From Hymenobacter ruricola (GTDB lineage: Bacteria; Bacteroidota; Bacteroidia; Cytophagales; Hymenobacteraceae): a stretch of 64,000 nucleotides of DNA. Where the stretch lies: assembly GCF_015694525.1 (NCBI RefSeq), contig NZ_JADQDM010000009.1, positions 124,001 through 188,000 of the forward strand, given 5' to 3'. The notes below the pieces were generated by a model. It made no database searches, was not told where the DNA came from, and saw only the letters and a program-made list of their open reading frames with translations. This document shows positions 60,623 to 64,000 of this stretch, piece by piece (within the stretch, counting starts at the first letter, position 1; each line of letters starts with the position of its first letter). The translations under genes were made by a program, and so were the position numbers.

Positions 60623-62467
60623 ATGCGCATCCTCCACGTTCTTTCGGCTGAGTTTTTTGCGGGCTCCGTGGCGTATGCCGTGCAGCTGGCCGAAGCCCAC
60701 CGCGCCCAGGGCCACCAGGTCTGGCTGGTGTCGGATGCCGCGGAGCTGCCCACCGGCGCCACGCTGGTGCCGGCGCCCATCAGCAACCGGCGCTACGGGC
60801 AGCGCCTGCGCAACGCCCGGCTCATCCGCCGCCTCATTCGGGCCGAAGACATCCACGTGGTGCACGCCCACTCGCGGGCGGCCAGCTGGGTAAGCTACGC
60901 GGCCTTGCGCGGCCTGAAAGTGCCCCTGGTGAGCACCGTGCACGGCCGCCAGCACCTGCACGCCTCCACCTCGCTGTTCGACATCTACGGCGATAAAGTC
61001 ATTGCCATCTGCGGCAACCTGCGCACGCACCTGGTGACCGAAGTGAAGATGGAAGCTGCCAAAATCGTGGAAATTCCCAACGGCGTGGGGTTTGGCAATG
61101 AGGAATTATCAGACGGTACTTCCTCATCGAGCGAGCCGCCCAGGCTCGCGTTCATTGGGCGCTTCAACGGCGGCAAGGGCGAGCGGGCCGCGGCCCTGCT
61201 GCATCAGGTGTTTCCGGTGCTGATGCGCGAGTTTGCGGACTTGCGCGTGGCGCTCATCGGCGGCGAGCTGGAGCACTTGCCCGAAGCCGGGAAATCGGCG
61301 CTGGAACAACTGCAGGCCAAATTTGGCGAGCGGGTGGAAGTAGTAGGCTTTACCACCGATGTGCCCGGTTGGCTGGCGCGCACCACGCTGGTCATTGGCG
61401 CGGGGCGGGTGGCCATTGAGGCGCTGGGGGCCGGCCGGGCGGTGCTGGCCCTGGGCGAGGCAAGCTACGACGGGCTGGTGACCGAGGCCACCTTTGGCAC
61501 GGCCGCGGCTTCCAATTTTGGCGATATCTCAGCGGCGCAAGCCCCGGCGACAGTGGACTTTGCGGCGGTACTGGCCGAGGCGCGGGCCTACCTGCAAGCG
61601 CCCCAGCCGGTGACGGCGGCGCTTCGGCAGCAAGTGCAGGCGCATTACGACCTCGCGGCCGTGGCTGCCCGGGTACTGGAAACCTATCAGACGGCCCGCA
61701 TGCGCAAAGCGGTGCCGGGCTTCATCCCGGTACTCATGTACCACAAAATCCCAGACGCGCCCCTGGCCACCAAGCACCAGATTTACGTCACCAAAGACAA
61801 TTTTGCCAAGCATCTGGCCTATTTCAGGTCCCGCAAGCTCACACCCATCACCTTCGCCGACTACCTGCGCTACGCCAGCGGCGAGCGGCCGCTCACGGAG
61901 TTTCCGCCCCGCCCCATCATCCTCACCTTCGACGACGGCTACCTCGACAACTACACCAACCTGCTGCCCCTGATGCAGCAATACGGCTACCGCGGCGTGC
62001 TCTACCTGCTTGGCGATTTTGAGGTGCGCTACAACCAGTGGGACCTCGCCGCCGACCCCACCGAACCCCGCGCCGACATCATGGACCCGGCGCAAAAACA
62101 GGCTTTCGTGGCTGCCGGCTGGGAAATCGGGGCGCACACCATGAGCCACCCGCGCCTCAGCACCCTGCCGCTGCCCGAAGCCACGCGGGAGATTGCGCGC
62201 AGCAAAACGGCCCTCGAAAAAGCCCTGCAAACCGAAATCGTGAGCTTTGCCTACCCCTACGGCGACCTCAGCGAGCCCGTGAAGCAGGCCGTGCGTGCCG
62301 CTGGCTTTGCCCTCGGCGTGGCCACCGACACGGGCGGGCTGCACTTGGAAGATGACCGGATGCAGGTGTTCCGCATCAACATGTTTCCGAATGAGACAGC
62401 CAGCAGCCTGTTCAAAAAAACCTCCGGCTGGTACCGGAAATACTACCGCTGGAAGCGTGGGAAATAA
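60623..62467 (+). CDS. Glycosyltransferase-polysaccharide deacetylase fusion
   Basis: A 614-residue two-domain enzyme. Residues 1-355 are a GT-B glycosyltransferase of family 4 type: MRILHVLSAEFFAGSVAYAV, VVHAHSRAASWVSYAALRGL, LVSTVHGRQH and, in the C half, LAFIGRFNGGKGERAAALL and GAGRVAIEALGAGRAVLAL. Residues about 370-614 are a NodB-type deacetylase: LMYHKIPDAP, TFDDGYLDN (Asp437/438), HTMSHP (His505, His509) and SFAYPYGDL. No signal peptide or transmembrane segment is visible. It may build and de-N-acetylate a polysaccharide repeat in one chain. Separate genes are usual, so the fusion is notable. It has a likely own promoter. Confidence 0.9.
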   Translation: MRILHVLSAEFFAGSVAYAVQLAEAHRAQGHQVWLVSDAAELPTGATLVPAPISNRRYGQRLRNARLIRRLIRAEDIHVVHAHSRAASWVSYAALRGLKVPLVSTVHGRQHLHASTSLFDIYGDKVIAICGNLRTHLVTEVKMEAAKIVEIPNGVGFGNEELSDGTSSSSEPPRLAFIGRFNGGKGERAAALLHQVFPVLMREFADLRVALIGGELEHLPEAGKSALEQLQAKFGERVEVVGFTTDVPGWLARTTLVIGAGRVAIEALGAGRAVLALGEASYDGLVTEATFGTAAASNFGDISAAQAPATVDFAAVLAEARAYLQAPQPVTAALRQQVQAHYDLAAVAARVLETYQTARMRKAVPGFIPVLMYHKIPDAPLATKHQIYVTKDNFAKHLAYFRSRKLTPITFADYLRYASGERPLTEFPPRPIILTFDDGYLDNYTNLLPLMQQYGYRGVLYLLGDFEVRYNQWDLAADPTEPRADIMDPAQKQAFVAAGWEIGAHTMSHPRLSTLPLPEATREIARSKTALEKALQTEIVSFAYPYGDLSEPVKQAVRAAGFALGVATDTGGLHLEDDRMQVFRINMFPNETASSLFKKTSGWYRKYYRWKRGK

Positions 62468-62490
62468 CGGCGGCCGTAAAACAGAAATAA

Positions 62491-62590
62491 GAACGTCATG
62501 CAGCGCGCAGCGAAGCATCTTGCCCGCTTCGTTGGGTAGCCGTATTTACTTCCGAGGTAAAGATGCTTCGCTGCGCGCTGCATGACGTTC
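62491..62590. repeat. Long-stem element, family C
   Basis: GAACGTCATGCAGCGCGCAG and CGAAGCATCTTGCCCGC on the left; GTAAAGATGCTTCGCTGCGC and GCTGCATGACGTTC on the right. It lies between the convergent fusion gene and the DUF167 gene and may act as a terminator for both. Confidence 0.8.
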
Positions 62591-62608
62591 ATTTCAGGCT
62601 GAGTTCAA

Positions 62609-62890
62609 TCAAACCGGGCTTGCTGCCCGAAACCGCGCCAGCACCGCTTGCAGCTGCTCTTCAGTCACATCGGCCAATTCTACTTTCTTGAACGGCGAAG
62701 TGTGGCCTGCCAGCAGCACGACGCGGCTTTTGGCGATGCCGAAGGTGGCGGCCAGGTAGGCCAGCAGCGCCGCGTTGGCTTTGCCTTCCTGCGCGGGCGC
62801 GTTCAGGCGCACCGTGGCCGTGCCGTCGGGGCCAATGGCGAGTTGGTTGATTCGGCTACCGGGCTTGGCTTTGAGGTGGAGGATGGCCAT
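62609..62890 (-). CDS. DUF167/YggU-family protein
   Basis: A 93-residue protein matching DUF167 (YggU). The core is LHLKAKPGSRINQLAIGPDG, TATVRLNAPAQEGKANAALL, AYLAATFGIAKSRVVLLAG and HTSPFKKVELADV. The family has a conserved small fold of unknown function; in E. coli YggU is monomeric. It sits 16 bp downstream of the endonuclease III-like gene on the same strand, so the two may be co-transcribed. Confidence 0.92.
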   Translation of the reverse strand: MAILHLKAKPGSRINQLAIGPDGTATVRLNAPAQEGKANAALLAYLAATFGIAKSRVVLLAGHTSPFKKVELADVTEEQLQAVLARFRAASPV

Positions 62891-62906
62891 GCGGCCGCAA
62901 AACTAC

Positions 62907-63662
62907 TCAGGCCGGGCGACCCAGGCGCGCCTGCCCAAACGGGCACTGGTCCAGCACCACGCAGCGCCCGCAGGCCGGCCCACTGAAATAGCAGCACTTC
63001 TGCCCGTGAAACATGAGCGCTTCGTGGTGGTCGTACACCTGCTGGGCGTCCCAGCCCGGCGGCAGCAGAGCCTCCAGCAGCTTGTGGGCCGGCCCTTCGC
63101 CCACCTTCGGCCCGATGAGGCCCAGGCGCTGGGCCACGCGGTGGTGGTGGCTGTCGACGGGCATGGCCGGGATGCGCAACGAGCTGAATAGGAGGGTGGC
63201 CGCGCTGGTTTTGGGCCCCACGCCGCTGATGCTTTCCAGCCAGGCCCGCGCTTCGGGAATGGGCATCTTGGCCAGGAAATCCAGCGAGCAGGGCGCATCG
63301 GAGCCGCAGCGCTGGCTGATTTCGCGCAGCACGGCCTGGATGCGGGGCGCCTTCTGCTCGGGCCAGGTACAGGCGCGCAGGGCGTGCTGCACGGCTTCGG
63401 TGGGCGCGTCGCGCACGGCCTCCCAGGTCGGAAACGTGGCCCGCAGCTCCTGGTAGGCGCGGTGCGAGTCGGCGTTTTTGGTGCGGTGCGAAAGCAGGGC
63501 GCTGATGAGCTCGCTCAGCGGGTCTTTGGTGCTGAAAAAGGGGAAGGGCGCCCCGTATTCGGCGCACAGCCGCGCGTGCACCAGCAGGGCCTTGGCTTGA
63601 AGGGCGGTGAAGTCGGCAGCCTGAACTTCGGCGGTGGCGGTAGGAGCGGCGGCATTTTTCAT
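62907..63662 (-). CDS. Endonuclease III-like DNA glycosylase (HhH-GPD, Fe-S)
   Basis: A 251-residue base-excision repair enzyme. The HhH motif is SGVGPKTSAATL with the catalytic Lys151; Asp170 lies in VDSHHHRVAQRL. The iron-sulfur cluster cysteines are Cys224, Cys231, Cys234 and Cys240 (CX6CX2CX5C), as in E. coli Nth. The N-terminal 20 residues are Ala/Thr-rich and extra. It removes oxidised pyrimidines, probably with beta-lyase activity. It differs enough from canonical Nth that a paralog role (Nth-like 2) is possible. Co-transcribed with DUF167. Confidence 0.9.
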   Translation of the reverse strand: MKNAAAPTATAEVQAADFTALQAKALLVHARLCAEYGAPFPFFSTKDPLSELISALLSHRTKNADSHRAYQELRATFPTWEAVRDAPTEAVQHALRACTWPEQKAPRIQAVLREISQRCGSDAPCSLDFLAKMPIPEARAWLESISGVGPKTSAATLLFSSLRIPAMPVDSHHHRVAQRLGLIGPKVGEGPAHKLLEALLPPGWDAQQVYDHHEALMFHGQKCCYFSGPACGRCVVLDQCPFGQARLGRPA

Positions 63663-63745
63663 CCCTGGCCTACGCGGTGTGCGCGGGCGGCGTTACGCTA
63701 CGCTTGGACAGGAGTAAAAAATTTGTCAGCACGAGCAGTCATTCG

Positions 63746-64000
63746 TTACCTCATCGAATTATACAGGGCAATGACTTGGCGCTGGTTACTGGCGTTCTTG
63801 CTTTGGAGCACGACGGGGATAATGAGTATCGGAATGGCCGCGTAAACCAGTGGCGAAGTTTGGGCAACGCCGAGACGCAATGACTGGAAGAGGCCAACCA
63901 CGAGCAGCCCGCCGCCCACTACGTAGCTACCCAGCACAATGCGCTGGTTCCGGCGCGACTGCAGGAGCAATTTCTGAGCTTCGGCATTATCCAGGGTGGC
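63746..64000 (-). CDS. Membrane protein fragment, start beyond the window
   Basis: The reading frame is open to the window end; at least 84 residues are visible, ending with the stop at 63746. Two hydrophobic segments (IVLGSYVVGGGLLVVGLFQS; LVYAAIPILIIPVVLQSKNA) and a short cytoplasmic tail (QRQVIALYNSMR) show a small membrane protein of unknown function. The region upstream (ATLDNAEAQKLLLQSRRNQR) is soluble. A TTG at 63970 is a less likely start. Confidence 0.6.
   Translation of the reverse strand, partial: ATLDNAEAQKLLLQSRRNQRIVLGSYVVGGGLLVVGLFQSLRLGVAQTSPLVYAAIPILIIPVVLQSKNASNQRQVIALYNSMR

Noticed and set aside
35649..62590. CRISPR-like interpretation of the regularly recurring family C repeats
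   Set aside because: The copies are kilobases apart, each is an inverted repeat, and there are no spacers or cas genes.

Overview
The window is one contiguous piece of a high-GC Bacteroidetes chromosome, most likely Hymenobacter or a close Cytophagales relative. This is inferred from several things: four secreted proteins with type IX secretion (T9SS) C-terminal sorting tails, TAnnTTTG-like promoter elements, almost no Shine-Dalgarno sequences, a TonB C-terminal protein, an Omp85-type outer-membrane protein, LytTR signalling, and GC-rich genes separated by many palindromic repeats. No rRNA, tRNA, phage, insertion sequence or CRISPR array was seen.

Layout. 0-3.4 kb: a CvfB-like S1 protein, then an SPFH protein paired with a divergent NAD-kinase-fold protein. 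3.4-9 kb: a hairpin-rich spacer and two T9SS cargo proteins, one with a G11 tract that puts its signal peptide out of frame. 9-11.8 kb: an arsenic operon on the minus strand, read arsR, DUF6428-like, arsC, arsN-like acetyltransferase, aquaporin, with no efflux pump. 12-15 kb: TonB C-terminal protein and Omp85-like protein. 15-21.7 kb: a radical-SAM/HhH protein and its usual DUF4130 partner, separated by an SBBP-repeat T9SS protein and an epoxide-hydrolase-like enzyme. 21.7-32.9 kb: a broken VbhA-like antitoxin, secreted proteins, a LytTR regulator and TPR histidine kinase, MFS transporter, GreA-like factor, DoxX-like protein, bestrophin and lipoprotein. 33-36.6 kb: AraC regulator, aldehyde dehydrogenase and DUF779. 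36.6-38.1 kb: MaoC-like and DUF4197 proteins.

38.3-44.7 kb holds an apparently complete De Ley-Doudoroff route for galactose: GH1 glycosidase, SDR sugar dehydrogenase, lactonase, DgoD, DgoK and 2-keto-3-deoxy-6-phosphogalactonate aldolase, giving pyruvate and glyceraldehyde 3-phosphate. A perfect 25-bp hairpin separates it from a tripartite RND efflux operon (44.8-50.8 kb). Then come penicillin-binding protein 1C, a small membrane protein and a large alpha-2-macroglobulin lipoprotein (51-59.3 kb), an M28 peptidase, a glycosyltransferase-deacetylase fusion, a DUF167 protein, an endonuclease III-like protein and a membrane protein cut by the window edge.

The most distinctive global feature is the repeats. 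At least four families have the REP layout (GTAG or GTGG followed by a palindrome), usually as head-to-head pairs, and the TAG of GTAG is repeatedly the stop codon of the adjacent gene. A separate family of about 100-bp long-stem elements (nine copies) punctuates operons. No RAYT transposase lies in the window.
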